Below, piece after piece: positions 34,900 to 43,117 of a stretch of DNA of 47,928 nt. The DNA is from an uncultured Acetatifactor sp. (lineage in GTDB: Bacteria; Bacillota; Clostridia; Lachnospirales; Lachnospiraceae): positions 1-47,928 of the forward strand of contig CANPYG010000007.1 in the NCBI GenBank assembly GCA_947588205.1, given 5' to 3'. The position numbers were made by a program, and so were the translations under genes. The notes under the pieces are model-generated. The model did not search any database. It had not been told where the DNA came from and was given only the letters and a program-made list of their open reading frames with translations. Each line of letters starts with the position of its first letter. The stretch's first letter is position 1.

Positions 34900-35517
34900 A
34901 TGTTAAACAGAATAAAAAGAAATAAGAACTGCGGCTGTATGGTCTGTATCCTGATCCTTATAATGCTTACAGGGTGTTCAGAGGATTCCGCAGAGGTGTT
35001 TGGGCTGGACAGTCTGGACGGGCCGGGAATATCCGCGGAAGCCGTGGACGGAAGCATGGAGGATATTGCTGCTGAAGGGAGTTCCCATGAAGAGGAACCC
35101 CCTCTGATTTATGTCTTTGTCTGCGGAGCCGTGCTGCGGCCGGGCGTGGTGGCGTTGCCAGAAGGGAGCCGCGCCGAAGCCGGGGTGCTGGCGGCAGGCG
35201 GTATGCGCGAGGATGCGGATGCGGATTATGTGAACCTTGCGGCGCCTCTGACGGACGGCGAGAAGCTTTATATTCCGACCCTGGAAGAGGGAACTGCTTT
35301 AAAGCAGGCAGATGCGGCAGGCGGCGGACTGGTGAATATCAATACGGCGGATTCCGGTCTTTTGTGTACCCTGCCCGGGATTGGGGAAAGCAGGGCTGCG
35401 GACATCATAGCGTACCGGGAGCAGAACGGCGCCTTTGACGGGATTGAGGATATCATGAAGGTGCCGGGCATCAAGGAAAGTGTCTTTGAGAAGCTAAAGG
35501 CGCTCATTACGGTGTAA
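34900..35517 (+). CDS. comEA: ComEA-like DNA-binding competence lipoprotein
   Basis: A 205-residue lipoprotein. The signal peptide ends in the lipobox LTGC (Cys26). Residues ~65-118 form a SLBB domain (YVFVCGAVLRPGVVALPEGS) and ~143-205 carry a pair of helix-hairpin-helix motifs (VNINTADSGLLCTLPGIGESRAADIIAYR and FDGIEDIMKVPGI) that bind double-stranded DNA non-specifically. This is the surface DNA receptor of natural transformation. ATG 34900 has AAGGAG (34885-34890) 9 bases upstream; the open frame upstream has no good site. The remaining genes of the uptake machine, comEC in particular, follow after a regulatory block. Confidence 0.9.
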   Translation: MLNRIKRNKNCGCMVCILILIMLTGCSEDSAEVFGLDSLDGPGISAEAVDGSMEDIAAEGSSHEEEPPLIYVFVCGAVLRPGVVALPEGSRAEAGVLAAGGMREDADADYVNLAAPLTDGEKLYIPTLEEGTALKQADAAGGGLVNINTADSGLLCTLPGIGESRAADIIAYREQNGAFDGIEDIMKVPGIKESVFEKLKALITV

Positions 35518-35613
35518 GGCAGGGAGCATTTAATTGGGGAATACCTGGAAACAGGGTAGTTGGGGGAACAGGATTTTTACAGGAATAACACTATAGTTTG
35601 GAGGAGATTGGAA

Positions 35614-36312
35614 ATGGCAGGCAAGAGAGTATTGATCGTGGATGACGAGAAGCTGATCGTGAAGGGAATCCGTTTCAGCCTGGAGCAGGATGATATGCAG
35701 GTCGATTGTGCATATGACGGAGAAGAAGCGCTGGAGCTCGTAAACAATAATCAGTATGATATTATCCTGCTTGATGTGATGCTTCCCAAGCTGACAGGCT
35801 TTGAGGTTTGTCAGCAGATCAGGGAGTTTTCCAATGTTCCCATCATTATGCTGACAGCCAAGGGTGATGATATGGACAAGATTCTTGGTCTGGAATATGG
35901 GGCGGACGACTACATTACGAAGCCTTTTAATATTCTGGAGGTTAAGGCGCGTATCAAGGCGATCCTGAGACGGATAGAGCCGAAGAAGGGCGCCGGAGAG
36001 GCGGCGCCAAGGATCATTGAGAGCGGGAGCCTCAGACTCGACTGCGAAGGCAGGAGGGCATATATTGACGGACGTGAGGTCGGGCTGACCACCAAGGAAT
36101 TTGAAGTGCTGGAGCTTTTGATGCTGAATCCCAATAAGGTGTACAGCAGGGAGAATCTGCTGAAGATTGTCTGGGGAACGGACTATCCCGGCGATGTGAG
36201 GACGGTGGATGTCCACATCAGAAGGCTTCGGGAAAAGATAGAGGACAATCCCAGTGAGCCGAAGTATGTGCATACAAAATGGGGCATAGGCTATTACTTT
36301 TTTAATGTATAA
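35614..36312 (+). CDS. OmpR/PhoB-family response regulator
   Basis: A 232-residue two-domain regulator. The receiver domain has Asp10-Asp11, the phosphorylated Asp54 in LLDVMLP, Thr81 and Lys103 in ITKPF. The winged-helix DNA-binding domain (about 130-232) carries GLTTKEFEVLELLMLNPNKVYSRENLL and VDVHIRRLREKI, and ends in the family signature WGIGYYF. It resembles WalR/PhoP. ATG 35614 has GGAGGAGATTGGA directly upstream. It is 11 bases from the kinase start, so the pair is one unit. Signal and targets are unknown; the 11-bp repeats at 34750 are candidates. Confidence 0.94.
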   Translation: MAGKRVLIVDDEKLIVKGIRFSLEQDDMQVDCAYDGEEALELVNNNQYDIILLDVMLPKLTGFEVCQQIREFSNVPIIMLTAKGDDMDKILGLEYGADDYITKPFNILEVKARIKAILRRIEPKKGAGEAAPRIIESGSLRLDCEGRRAYIDGREVGLTTKEFEVLELLMLNPNKVYSRENLLKIVWGTDYPGDVRTVDVHIRRLREKIEDNPSEPKYVHTKWGIGYYFFNV

Positions 36313-36323
36313 CGGAGCGGACC

Positions 36324-37832
36324 ATGATGACCAGGGTGAAGGATTATATTTTTCACATCCTCCTGCTCCACAGTTTGCGGAGCCGTATTTTCATTATTAT
36401 TCTGCTCGTGGGTATCATTCCAGGCATTATGATGCGTCATGCGATCATAGAGGATTACGAGGATAGGGCTGTGCGGCTCAGGCAGGAGACAGCACAGGAT
36501 ATGCTGACCACAATAGCAGGACATCTGGTGACGAATAATTACCTGGAGAATTATCAGCAGACTGACCAGCAGACCGCGGCAAATAAAAGGGTGGTCGACG
36601 CGGAGCTGGATATGCTGTCGGGAATCTATGACGGAAGGATTCTGATCATTAATTCCAATTTTTCCATCATCAAGGATACATATGGCCTGAATGAGGGTAA
36701 GACCATTATCTCAGAGGAAGTGATCTTAAGCTTTAGGGGAGAGCGTCTGTTTAATTATGATGCCCAGAACGGTTATATAGAGCTGACCACTCCTATCGTG
36801 TACACGATTTCCCCGGAAGACAATCCCAATGAAAATGTCAATATCGTCAGGGGCGTTATGGTGACCAGTATTTCCAGTAAAAACATCACGGAAACCATGG
36901 AGCTTCTTAACAGGCAGTCCCTGATCATTGAGATGATCGTGATTATGGCTATCGTTGCGCTGGCAATCGTACTGTCCTATGTGCTGACCCGCCCTTTTAA
37001 CAAGGTGACGGAGGCAATTAACGAGGTGAAGGAGGGCTACAGCGATGAGGCCATCAACGTGCCGGATTATGTGGAGACGGTACATATCATTGACGCGTTC
37101 AATCAGCTGCTTCGTTCCAAAAGGGCTTTGGACGATTCCAGACAGGAATTCGTGGCAAATGTTTCCCATGAGCTGAAAACCCCTATGGCGTCCATGAAGG
37201 TGCTGGCGGACTCCCTGCTTACCCAGGAGAATGTACCGGTTGAATATTACCGGGAGTTCCTCGGGGATATCGTTTCCGAGATTGACAGGGAGAATCAGAT
37301 CATCACAGACCTGCTCGCCATTGTAAAAATGGATAAACGTGTCCAGGATATGAATATCGTATCCATCAGTATTAACGATCTGACTGAGCTGATCCTGAAA
37401 CGCCTTCGCCCGCTTGCGAGAAAAATGGATGTGGAGGTTATCTTCGAGAGCAACCGGACAGTTGTTGCCGAGGTGGATGAGGTCAAGCTTACGCTGGTGA
37501 TATCCAATCTGGTAGAAAATGCCATTAAATACAATAAGGAGCATGGATGGGTGAAGGTGGTGCTGGATGCGGATTATCAGTTTTTCACCCTGGAGGTGAG
37601 CGATTCCGGAATCGGTATTCCGGAGGATTCCCTGGCACAAATTTATGAGCGTTTTTATCGGGTGGATAAATCCCATTCCAGGGAGATCGGGGGAACCGGT
37701 CTGGGCCTGGCCATCACGAAAAGCGCGGTGCTGATGCACAGGGGATCTATCACTGTGACCAGTAAGGAAGGGGAGGGAACGACGTTCCTGGTGAAAATAC
37801 CGATCAATTATATCGCCCCACAGAATGCCTGA
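36324..37832 (+). CDS. Sensor histidine kinase
   Basis: A 502-residue membrane kinase. Helices are at about 17-33 and 193-214, bounding a ~160-residue extracytoplasmic sensor domain with PAS/CACHE-like features (VDAELDMLSGIYDGRILIINSNF). A HAMP segment follows (about 214-265), then HisKA with His282 in NVSHELKTP and a complete HATPase domain with N box, GIGIPEDSLAQIYERFYRVD and GGTGLGLAI. It should control the adjacent regulator. The GerMN lipoprotein downstream is a plausible partner in the sensing, by analogy with MtrB and LpqB. Confidence 0.93.
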   Translation: MMTRVKDYIFHILLLHSLRSRIFIIILLVGIIPGIMMRHAIIEDYEDRAVRLRQETAQDMLTTIAGHLVTNNYLENYQQTDQQTAANKRVVDAELDMLSGIYDGRILIINSNFSIIKDTYGLNEGKTIISEEVILSFRGERLFNYDAQNGYIELTTPIVYTISPEDNPNENVNIVRGVMVTSISSKNITETMELLNRQSLIIEMIVIMAIVALAIVLSYVLTRPFNKVTEAINEVKEGYSDEAINVPDYVETVHIIDAFNQLLRSKRALDDSRQEFVANVSHELKTPMASMKVLADSLLTQENVPVEYYREFLGDIVSEIDRENQIITDLLAIVKMDKRVQDMNIVSISINDLTELILKRLRPLARKMDVEVIFESNRTVVAEVDEVKLTLVISNLVENAIKYNKEHGWVKVVLDADYQFFTLEVSDSGIGIPEDSLAQIYERFYRVDKSHSREIGGTGLGLAITKSAVLMHRGSITVTSKEGEGTTFLVKIPINYIAPQNA

Positions 37833-37908
37833 CGAAGAAAGCGGGGACGGTCTGGTAATTTCCGGATATTGAATCAATGCCCGCCGGAAGCGGGCAGGGG
37901 GTATGTAT

Positions 37909-38835
37909 ATGAAAAGAGGAATGGGCTTATTTCATATGCTGCTTTGCCTTGTATTGTTGGCGGCATGCAGCAGGGAGGAGATAGATCCGGATAAGCTGTT
38001 TCAGTTATACTTTATCAATAACGCAGAGACCAAGGTGGAAGTTCATGAGTATAAGATGCAGGCGGAGGGCATGCAGGAACAGATTGAGGAAATGCTGCTT
38101 TGCCTCGCTTCGTCTGGAACGCTGGAATATAAGGATCTTTCGCGTATGGGAGTTTCCGTGCGCAGTTATGAGGTGGATAATGGGGCCATGGTTTTGGACC
38201 TGAGTGAAGAATATAAGAATCTGTCCCCAACACAGGAAATCCTGGTGCGCGCCGCGGTCGTCTGTTCCCTGACGCAGATTGAAGGGGTGAATACCGTGGA
38301 AATCATGGTGGAGGGCAATCCTTTTTATGATAATCTGAATAATCTTGTGGGCAGGATGAGCGCAGATCAGTTTATCAATAATCTTGGAAAAGAGATCAAC
38401 ACCTATGAAATGGCGGATCTGACCCTGTATTTTGCCAATGAGGCGGGGGATGGGCTGATAGAGGTCAACCGTAAAAAGGCATATAATACCAATATTCCCC
38501 TGGAGCGTCTTGTGGTGGAGCAGCTGATCCTGGGACCCGGCGGGGACGTTGCGGGCCAGGTATTTCCAACGATCAATCCGGATACGCAGATTGTATCGGT
38601 GCGGACAAGGGACGGCATTTGTTATGTAAATCTGAACGAAACATTCCTGACACAGATTTATAATGTTTCAGCGGATGTTACAATTTATTCTATCGTGAAT
38701 TCCCTGGCGGAGCTGAGCACGGTGAATAAGGTTCAGATTTCCATTAACGGGGATACCTCGGGAACCTACAGGGAGAAGTACAGCTTCGGCACGGTATTTG
38801 TACGTAATCTTGATATTGTCACCACTCTGGATTAG
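37909..38835 (+). CDS. Lipoprotein with two GerMN domains
   Basis: A 308-residue lipoprotein; the signal peptide ends in the lipobox LLAAC (Cys20). It contains two GerMN repeats, at about 28-145 and 160-290, with the fold markers LYFINNAETKVEVHEYKM and LTLYFANEAGDGLIEVNRK, each followed by VxLxxEYxxL or VNLNETFLTQIYN. GerMN domains occur in sporulation GerM and in actinobacterial LpqB, the partner of the MtrAB two-component system. ATG 37909 has AGGGGG 7 bases upstream; ATG 37903 is too close. It lies 32 bases before comEC. Confidence 0.88.
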   Translation: MKRGMGLFHMLLCLVLLAACSREEIDPDKLFQLYFINNAETKVEVHEYKMQAEGMQEQIEEMLLCLASSGTLEYKDLSRMGVSVRSYEVDNGAMVLDLSEEYKNLSPTQEILVRAAVVCSLTQIEGVNTVEIMVEGNPFYDNLNNLVGRMSADQFINNLGKEINTYEMADLTLYFANEAGDGLIEVNRKKAYNTNIPLERLVVEQLILGPGGDVAGQVFPTINPDTQIVSVRTRDGICYVNLNETFLTQIYNVSADVTIYSIVNSLAELSTVNKVQISINGDTSGTYREKYSFGTVFVRNLDIVTTLD

Positions 38836-38867
38836 GGCTGTCGGCCGCTTTCAGAGAGGTTGGATAA

Positions 38868-41249
38868 ATGAATCAGTTCAAAAAGTATTTTTATGTGAAA
38901 AGGAAGCTCTTTATTGCCGCGCTGGTACTGGCGGTTATTCTGTCATTGTATCTGGCGTGGAAACCTCCCTCCCCGGGGCAGATCGTCGCAGTCTGTCGGG
39001 AGGGCGGAAATGGCAGTCCGGACGGGACGGGCGCATTTTTGCTGGAGGAGGGGGAGACTTATATCGCCGCTGGAAGAGTGGAACGGGTGGAGCTGCGCTC
39101 TGCCGGGGACCAGGAACAGTGGTGGGTTACTTTAAATTCTGTGTCAATTCAAAGGATTGCAACCTTTCAGAAGAACACAGCCGGAGATGTCCCGGATACT
39201 CCGGCTGCGGACATTTCATGCAGGCTCATCTGCAGGCTGGAAAAGCTTCGCCGCCCCAGGATAGGGGCAATTGTGCAGGTGAGAGGTCAGTTTTCTTATT
39301 TTCCCCAGGCAACCAATCCAGGAGAATTTGATTCGGCGGACTATAATAGGATTCTGGGAATAGGAGGAACCCTGAAAAAAGCGCAGCTTCTTACGGAGAG
39401 CGGGGAGTGCTCTGTGACCGGCGAGGCGCTTTGGCGTCTGCAGGGATTTTGGAAGGAGCGTCTGTATCGCCTGTTCCCGGAAAAAGAAGCCTCAATTCTC
39501 AGTACCATGCTTCTGGGCGATAAGATTTCCCTGGATAGTGAAATAAAGGATTTATATAAAAGGAATGGGATTGTGCATATCCTGAGTATTTCGGGCCTTC
39601 ACATCACCCTGATTGGAATGGGAATCTATAAATTGCTGAGAAGGGCGGGCTGTCCTGTTTTCCCCGCGGCATTATTCGGAAGTGCGGTGCTGGTTTTTTA
39701 TGGGTTATTGACCGGGCTGGGAATTTCTGCGTGCCGCGCCATCGGAATGTATCTGATCCGAATGCTTGGGGAGATCCTGGGCAGGAGCTATGACATGTTG
39801 ACCGCACTGGGGGCGATGGGAATCCTGATGCTTCTGGGGCAGCCTGAGTATTTGAGGCACAGCGGATTCCTGCTGTCCTTTGGTTCTATCTGTGGGATCG
39901 GCCTGCTGTTGCCGGTCATGCAGCCGGAAGGGGATTCCCCGGGTGGCAGGAGCCGGTTGGATTTGTCCGTTACACGGCGTTTGCGCCCTAAGCTGGGAGG
40001 TATGCTTGCCCCGGGGCTGGCCATTACCATCTTTACCCTGCCTGTCCACCTGTGTTTTTACTATGAGCTTCCGGTATATTCCTTGTTCCTCAATCTTATG
40101 GTGCTGCCCTTTATGGGTCTGGTAATGGGCGCGGGGCTGACAGCCATGCTGCTTCCGGGAATCCTTCTGCCCCTGGCAAGGCTTTCCGCAGCCGTGGGAT
40201 GTCTGGTGCTGGAAAGTTATGAAAGGCTATGCGGACTGTTTGACCTTATGCCCTTTCACACCTGGCGCCCCGGATGCCCGAGGATCTGGCAGGTAGCGGT
40301 ATTTTACATTCTGATCGCAATATTTGTCTGGGCAGGCAATTATCTTAGGACAGAAGACTCCGGGAAAAAGGGATTTTTCTTTTCCCTGATCCCTGCGGCG
40401 GTCCTGGTCATAGGGATCCGCTTCCACGCCGGTCTGGAGGTCACTTTTCTGGATGTTGGGCAGGGAGATGGAATCTTTGTCAGGACCTGCGGCGGGGAAA
40501 TATATCTTTTTGACTGCGGCAGCAGTTCCGAACAGAATATCGGCAAATATACCCTGATTCCTTTTTTAAAATATCAGGGCGTCAGCCGCATAGACGCGGT
40601 ATTTGTCTCTCACCCTGACGCCGACCACTACAATGGTATCAAGGAGCTTTTGGAGCTTGGCGGGAAGGAGGGAATCGTAGTGGAAAGAATATTCTTTCCG
40701 GATATTGATCGGGAAAAACGGGAGCAGGATTTTGCGGACCTTGCAGATGCGGTAAGGAACAGCCCGCAAAGTCCTCCGGTCCGGCTTTCATTCTTGGCCG
40801 AGGGGGATGTCTGGAAAAGCGGCAGGACGGTATTCACCTGCCTCCACCCAGGGCGCGGAAGCAGTCATCAGGACACGAATGGGTATTCTCTTTGCTTTTT
40901 GCTCGCCCAGGACTCTTTTTCCATGCTTTTGACCGGAGATGTACAGGGAGAGGGGGAAGAACAGCTGATCAGGATCCTGCAGGAGAGAGGCGTGGACAGT
41001 ATCACCCTGCTAAAGGTTGCGCACCACGGCTCCCGCAATTCCACGCCGGAAAGCCTTTTACGGCTTTTGAAGCCCCATATTGCGGTCATCTCCTGCGGAA
41101 AGGATAATTCCTATGGGCATCCGCATGCTGAACTCATGGAGAGGCTTAAACTTATTGGATGCCGTATCTACACGACGCCCCAGACCGGCGCGCTTACGCT
41201 CAGGCTCCGTTCGGACCGCCTGAAGATTACGTCCTATACCTCTCCATAA
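38868..41249 (+). CDS. comEC: ComEC/Rec2 DNA-import channel protein
   Basis: A 793-residue competence protein. An N-terminal DUF4131 region (about 20-190), the Competence membrane domain with 8-10 helices (about 205-510; marker ILSISGLHITLIGMG), and a C-terminal metallo-beta-lactamase domain (about 525-790) with VTFLDVGQGDG and the metal motif HPDADH (582-587). It forms the inner-membrane pore that takes up single-stranded DNA; the metallo-lactamase domain is the likely nuclease. It is full length. The stop TAA is the first three bases of an 8-bp target-site duplication from the downstream element. holA follows, the order seen in many Firmicutes. Confidence 0.93.
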   Translation: MNQFKKYFYVKRKLFIAALVLAVILSLYLAWKPPSPGQIVAVCREGGNGSPDGTGAFLLEEGETYIAAGRVERVELRSAGDQEQWWVTLNSVSIQRIATFQKNTAGDVPDTPAADISCRLICRLEKLRRPRIGAIVQVRGQFSYFPQATNPGEFDSADYNRILGIGGTLKKAQLLTESGECSVTGEALWRLQGFWKERLYRLFPEKEASILSTMLLGDKISLDSEIKDLYKRNGIVHILSISGLHITLIGMGIYKLLRRAGCPVFPAALFGSAVLVFYGLLTGLGISACRAIGMYLIRMLGEILGRSYDMLTALGAMGILMLLGQPEYLRHSGFLLSFGSICGIGLLLPVMQPEGDSPGGRSRLDLSVTRRLRPKLGGMLAPGLAITIFTLPVHLCFYYELPVYSLFLNLMVLPFMGLVMGAGLTAMLLPGILLPLARLSAAVGCLVLESYERLCGLFDLMPFHTWRPGCPRIWQVAVFYILIAIFVWAGNYLRTEDSGKKGFFFSLIPAAVLVIGIRFHAGLEVTFLDVGQGDGIFVRTCGGEIYLFDCGSSSEQNIGKYTLIPFLKYQGVSRIDAVFVSHPDADHYNGIKELLELGGKEGIVVERIFFPDIDREKREQDFADLADAVRNSPQSPPVRLSFLAEGDVWKSGRTVFTCLHPGRGSSHQDTNGYSLCFLLAQDSFSMLLTGDVQGEGEEQLIRILQERGVDSITLLKVAHHGSRNSTPESLLRLLKPHIAVISCGKDNSYGHPHAELMERLKLIGCRIYTTPQTGALTLRLRSDRLKITSYTSP

Positions 41250-41254
41250 GTTAT
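41247..41254 (+). repeat. Left target-site duplication (contains the comEC stop)
   Basis: TAAGTTAT, identical to 41417-41424 on the far side of the MITE-like element. The first three bases are the comEC stop codon. Confidence 0.8.
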
Positions 41255-41416
41255 GTAACAGTTCAGCCAGCCGCCTGATTTGATGGAAAATCGTGCTTGC
41301 ACGAATTTTCCATCATGTCTGGCGGCTGAGGGAGCGCCATTTTATGAGCAAAGAGAGTCGCGAAGCGACGGAAAGCGCGTAGCGCGGCTTTGCGAATGGC
41401 GCGGCTGAACTGTTAC
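41255..41416. mobile_element. MITE-like 162-bp element with 14-bp inverted ends
   Basis: GTAACAGTTCAGCC (41255-41268) is the exact reverse complement of GGCTGAACTGTTAC (41403-41416). The element is flanked by the 8-bp direct repeat TAAGTTAT. The inside is non-coding and highly paired: AGCCGCC/GGCGGCT (41269-41275 with 41321-41327), a hairpin of 15 bp with one bulge (41282-41314), GCGCCAT/ATGGCGC (41334-41340 with 41396-41402), GCAAAG/CTTTGC (41348-41353 with 41388-41393), and two small hairpins at 41357-41369 and 41375-41385. Stems abut in a nested junction. It is far too short to encode a transposase, so it would move with a helper enzyme elsewhere. Alternatively it is a structured RNA with a coincidental 8-bp repeat. 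Confidence 0.72.
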
Positions 41417-41424
41417 TAAGTTAT
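41417..41424 (+). repeat. Right target-site duplication
   Basis: TAAGTTAT, second copy of the 8-bp direct repeat flanking the MITE-like element. Confidence 0.8.
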
Positions 41425-41455
41425 ATCCTGCAGACGCTTTTTCTTTCTAAAAATA

Positions 41456-41484
41456 TGGACAATGAAGCCCAAATCGGGTAAAAT
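41456..41484 (+). promoter_or_regulatory. holA promoter
   Basis: TGGACA (41456-41461), 17 bases, TAAAAT (41479-41484), about 42 bases before the holA start. It lies outside the inserted element, so the insertion does not remove it. Confidence 0.68.
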
Positions 41485-41525
41485 AAGGGGGATGCTAAAG
41501 AAGCGCTGAAAGGGAGTGAGACCGG

Positions 41526-42518
41526 ATGCAACGCATAAACGAGGATATCAGGACGGGCAATTTCAGGCAGATGTACCTGTTATACGGTGAGGAACGCTAT
41601 CTGCGCAGGCAGTACCGCGACCGTCTGAGGAATGCCATGTGCGGGGAGGGAGATACCATAAACACCCATTTTTATGAGGGAAAGGATATTTCCGTGGGAG
41701 AGATCATCGATCAGGCGGAGGTGCTTCCTTTTTTCGCGGAGCGCAGGGTTATTTTTATGGAGGACACCGGTCTTTTTAAGGCCGGGGGAGAGCGTTTGGC
41801 GGAATATCTGTCCGAAGCCAATGCTACCTCCTTTTTTGTCTTCAATGAGAGCGAAGTGGACAAAAGGAGCAGACTTTATAAGACAGTACAGTCCAAAGGA
41901 TATATTGTGAATTTCGAGGTACAGGACGAGACTACCCTGAAACGCTGGATCGCAGGAATCCTGAAACGGGAAGAGAAAAAGATCACGGTGAGCACAGCGG
42001 AGCTTTTCCTGGAGAAAACGGGCACCGACATGGAGAACATTTATACAGAGCTCGAGAAGCTGATCTGCTACTGCCTGGATAAGCCCATAATTGAGGCGCA
42101 GGATGTGGAAGCGGTCTGTACCGACCGGATCACGAACCATATTTTTGACATGATCAATGCCATCTCCGCGGGGCAGAGCGGGAAAGCCCTTGCCCTGTAT
42201 AATGATCTGGTCACGCTGAAGGAGCCGCCCATGCGGATTCTGTTTCTCCTGGCAAGGCAGTATAATATGCTGCTTCAGGTGAAGGAATTGAAGGCGAAGG
42301 GATTTGACCAGAAGGCGATCGGGGCAAAAGTGGGTCTTTCCCCTTATATTGCCGGGAAATATGCCGCGCAGGCTTCAGGCTTGCGCACTGCGCAGCTTAA
42401 GGAAGCCGTGGAGGAGTGCGTGAAGGCAGAAGAAGCGGTAAAAAACGGACGGATGAATGATGTGATGGGCATAGAGGTGCTCATTATGTCCATGCTGCAA
42501 AGGAAAGCGTATTCATAA
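41526..42518 (+). CDS. holA: DNA polymerase III delta subunit
   Basis: A 330-residue clamp-loader subunit that opens the beta sliding clamp. The N-terminal YLLYGEERYLRRQYRDRLRNAM, the FFAERRVIFMEDTGLFK block, and the C-terminal collar region with GLSPYIAGKYAAQASGL fit the family in length and order. GGGAG precedes ATG 41526. It is the first gene of a tight run (DUF1653, sfsA, mutY, glycosyltransferase) with small gaps. Confidence 0.92.
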   Translation: MQRINEDIRTGNFRQMYLLYGEERYLRRQYRDRLRNAMCGEGDTINTHFYEGKDISVGEIIDQAEVLPFFAERRVIFMEDTGLFKAGGERLAEYLSEANATSFFVFNESEVDKRSRLYKTVQSKGYIVNFEVQDETTLKRWIAGILKREEKKITVSTAELFLEKTGTDMENIYTELEKLICYCLDKPIIEAQDVEAVCTDRITNHIFDMINAISAGQSGKALALYNDLVTLKEPPMRILFLLARQYNMLLQVKELKAKGFDQKAIGAKVGLSPYIAGKYAAQASGLRTAQLKEAVEECVKAEEAVKNGRMNDVMGIEVLIMSMLQRKAYS

Positions 42519-42547
42519 TGAAGGTGAAAACAGAAAGGGGCATTGAT

Positions 42548-43105
42548 ATGACATTTGTACCACATCCGCAGGAAATATACAGACATTTTAAAGGGAATTT
42601 ATATCAGATCCTGACGCTTGCAGAGCATTCAGAGACCGGGGAAACCCTGGTGATCTATCAGGCTCTGTACGGAGATTTTAAAGTATATGCCAGACCGCTT
42701 GGCATGTTTACGGAGGAAGTGGACGCCGCAAAGTACCCGGCAGCCGGGCAGAGGTTTCGGTTTGAACTTCAAAAAGGGCCGGGCGCGGAGTATTTGGGCG
42801 GTGCGGCCGTGGAGCCTGCGGGAGACCAGGAGCTTGCGGGAAACCAGGAGCCTGCGGGAGGCCAGGGGTCTGCGGAAGTCCAGGAGCTTGATCCCTTAAT
42901 GCTTGAATTTCTGGACGCGGATACTTACGAGGAACGGCTTAAGATTCTCACCGCCCTGCATCACAGGGTGACCCATGAGATGCTTACCACCATGGCTGTC
43001 GCATGTGATATCGAGGTGAGCGAGGGAGATCTGGAAGAAAGATATGAGTCTCTGCGCCGCTGTCTTCTGACGTTGGAGAAGTATGAGTGCAACAGGCTCC
43101 GATGA
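42548..43105 (+). CDS. DUF1653-domain protein with an in-frame repeat and a helical C-terminus
   Basis: A 185-residue protein. Residues ~5-75 are a DUF1653 domain (YRHFKGNLYQILTLAEHSETGE then LVIYQALYGDFKVYARPLGMF), a small beta domain of unknown function. An 18-bp repeat array encodes residues 89-112. The rest (about 115-185) is helical and acidic, ending in LRRCLLTLEKYECNRLR. Ribosome site AGAAAGGGG lies 7 bases before ATG 42548; the alternative ATG at 42518 overlaps the holA stop and is less likely. sfsA starts 12 bases after the stop. Confidence 0.85.
   Translation: MTFVPHPQEIYRHFKGNLYQILTLAEHSETGETLVIYQALYGDFKVYARPLGMFTEEVDAAKYPAAGQRFRFELQKGPGAEYLGGAAVEPAGDQELAGNQEPAGGQGSAEVQELDPLMLEFLDADTYEERLKILTALHHRVTHEMLTTMAVACDIEVSEGDLEERYESLRRCLLTLEKYECNRLR
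42812..42883 (+). repeat. Four 18-bp in-frame repeats in the DUF1653 gene
   Basis: Copies at 42812, 42830, 42848 and 42866 (consensus GAGCYTGCGGGARRCCAG) encode EPAGDQ, ELAGNQ, EPAGGQ, GSAEVQ, residues 89-112, between the DUF1653 domain and the helical tail. Confidence 0.9.
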
Positions 43106-43117
43106 AGAAGGTATCAT

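Noticed and set aside
41282..41314. Intrinsic terminator for comEC from the long hairpin
   Set aside because: The stem is strong but no T tract follows; it is better explained as part of the inserted element.
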